A DNA stretch of 5,705 bases, from assembly GCA_002451715.1 (NCBI GenBank), contig DKDD01000115.1, forward strand, positions 1-5,705, given 5' to 3'. A model generated the notes under the pieces. That model was not told where the DNA came from. It did no database searches and worked only from the letters and a program-made list of their open reading frames with translations. This DNA comes from Ruminococcaceae bacterium UBA6857. Its GTDB lineage: Bacteria; Bacillota; Clostridia; Oscillospirales; Acutalibacteraceae. Shown in pieces: positions 4,802-5,705 of the stretch (its first letter is position 1; each line of letters starts with the position of its first letter). A program made the position numbers and the translations under genes.

Positions 4802-5705
4802 GTGAACATACAGTTTTTCAAAAGAATCACGGCGTTGATGCTTTCCGTACTTATGATGTTGGCTTCGTCTGTCAGATACAGCGGAGTTGTAATCAAATCA
4901 AAGTTCACCGGCGGTGATTACTCAATCACGCGTATCGACCTTAGCGTAAAGCCGGACGGCCTTGACGAAAAGTTCAGCTATCTTTATGACCTGACAACGC
5001 TCGATGATTCGCTTGATTATGCGGCACATCCCGATTCGGTGCTTCTTAAAAACGGCAACATTCTCACAATGTACCCGGCAGGTCACGGAAAAGGCGCTGT
5101 ACTTAATAAAATCAGCACCGACGGCGGCGTTTCATGGAGCGAAAGTCTTCAAAACACACCGAAAAGCTGGGAAAATTCGCGCGAAACACCAACCGTTTAC
5201 CGCCTTAAATTTACCGACGGAAAAACAGACGATAAGCTCATTATGATTTCCGCAAATCCAAAGTGGGGAACGGAACCCACAACAGGCGGATTTAACTGCT
5301 CAATTTCCTGCGATGAGGGAGAAAACTGGTCTGAATTTGAACTTTTCTATGACAAAAACAGCGACGGTGGAGTTGTGCCGATTGTCGCAATGTCAAGCCT
5401 TACTCAGCTCAAGGAAAACGGAAAGTTTGTTGACAAGTGGATGGGTCTTTTTCATGACGCCGATTTCTATAACTATAAAACGATTCTTACTTTTGACGAA
5501 AACGGCAATATGCAGTGGTCAAGGCCGGAAAAATATTTCAGCGCTTACAGAGACATTGAAAAAAGTTCAAACATGTGCGAAGTCGAAGTAATTCGCTCCG
5601 ATGAGGGTAAGGGAGACGAGCTTTGCCTTATCACAAGAAGCAACAGCAAAAAAGAAAATTCGCTCCTTTCGTTCTCATCCGATGAGGGCAAAACCTGGTC
5701 AAAAG
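4802..5705 (+). CDS. Secreted Asp-box (BNR) sialidase-like protein, 3' truncated
   Basis: The frame starts at GTG and stays open to the right edge (301 complete codons). Residues 1 to about 23 form a signal peptide with FKR followed by a hydrophobic core. The rest looks like a sialidase-type beta-propeller, with three Asp-boxes of the form S-x-D-x-G-x-x-W at 105-112 (STDGGVSW), 169-176 (SCDEGENW) and 292-299 (SSDEGKTW), plus a degenerate one near 230-239. Spacing of the boxes fits one per blade or every second blade. Known exo-alpha-sialidases (GH33) carry an RIP arginine motif before the first Asp-box; here the matching stretch reads HPDSVLL (76-82), followed by MYPAGHGKG. The classic sialic-acid arginine is therefore not evident, and another glycan substrate or a binding role is possible. 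It is co-transcribed with the GH18-like gene. The missing C-terminus may hold further blades, catalytic residues or an anchor. Confidence 0.82.
   Translation, partial: MNIQFFKRITALMLSVLMMLASSVRYSGVVIKSKFTGGDYSITRIDLSVKPDGLDEKFSYLYDLTTLDDSLDYAAHPDSVLLKNGNILTMYPAGHGKGAVLNKISTDGGVSWSESLQNTPKSWENSRETPTVYRLKFTDGKTDDKLIMISANPKWGTEPTTGGFNCSISCDEGENWSEFELFYDKNSDGGVVPIVAMSSLTQLKENGKFVDKWMGLFHDADFYNYKTILTFDENGNMQWSRPEKYFSAYRDIEKSSNMCEVEVIRSDEGKGDELCLITRSNSKKENSLLSFSSDEGKTWSK

Overview
The window looks like a stretch of chromosome from a low-to-moderate GC Gram-positive anaerobe, most likely a gut-associated member of the Clostridia. This is an inference from strong AAAGGAG-type ribosome binding sites, a near-consensus sigma-A promoter, compact same-strand genes and the kinds of protein encoded. 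The exact lineage cannot be read from the sequence. All supported genes lie on the + strand. No tRNA, rRNA, CRISPR array, transposase or phage gene was seen.

Region 1 (1-3624) is an adenylate-forming acid ligase cluster. It starts with the 3' two-thirds of an acyl-CoA synthetase-like gene cut by the window edge (1-1052). A 163-base AT-rich gap follows, holding a near-perfect 20-base palindrome that overlaps the -35 of a plausible promoter. Next come a 106-residue protein of unknown function (1216-1536), a complete 542-residue paralogue of the first ligase (1559-3187), and a small acidic helical protein of about 80 residues (3298-3537). A clear intrinsic terminator at 3582-3624 closes the unit. 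The two ligases align without a net gap from the left window edge to about base 856 at a constant offset of 2144 bases, so they are tandem duplicates. They presumably activate a carboxylic acid as an acyl-adenylate, most likely on the way to an acyl-CoA; the acid is unknown.

Region 2 (3625-5705) is a separate secretory transcription unit. A strong sigma-A promoter (TTGACT-18-TATAAT) is followed by a leader with two inverted repeats. Then come a secreted family-18 glycoside hydrolase-like protein (3768-4784) and, 17 bases later, a GTG-started secreted protein with sialidase-type Asp-box repeats that runs off the right edge (4802-5705). Both have signal peptides, so they probably act outside the cell on a glycan, perhaps N-acetylhexosamine-containing or sialylated material. 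The substrate is inference, and both proteins depart from the textbook active-site motifs.

Nothing here proves a wholly new system. The least explained parts are the two small proteins tied to the duplicated ligases, the palindrome over their promoter, and the secreted hydrolase-like pair with altered catalytic motifs.
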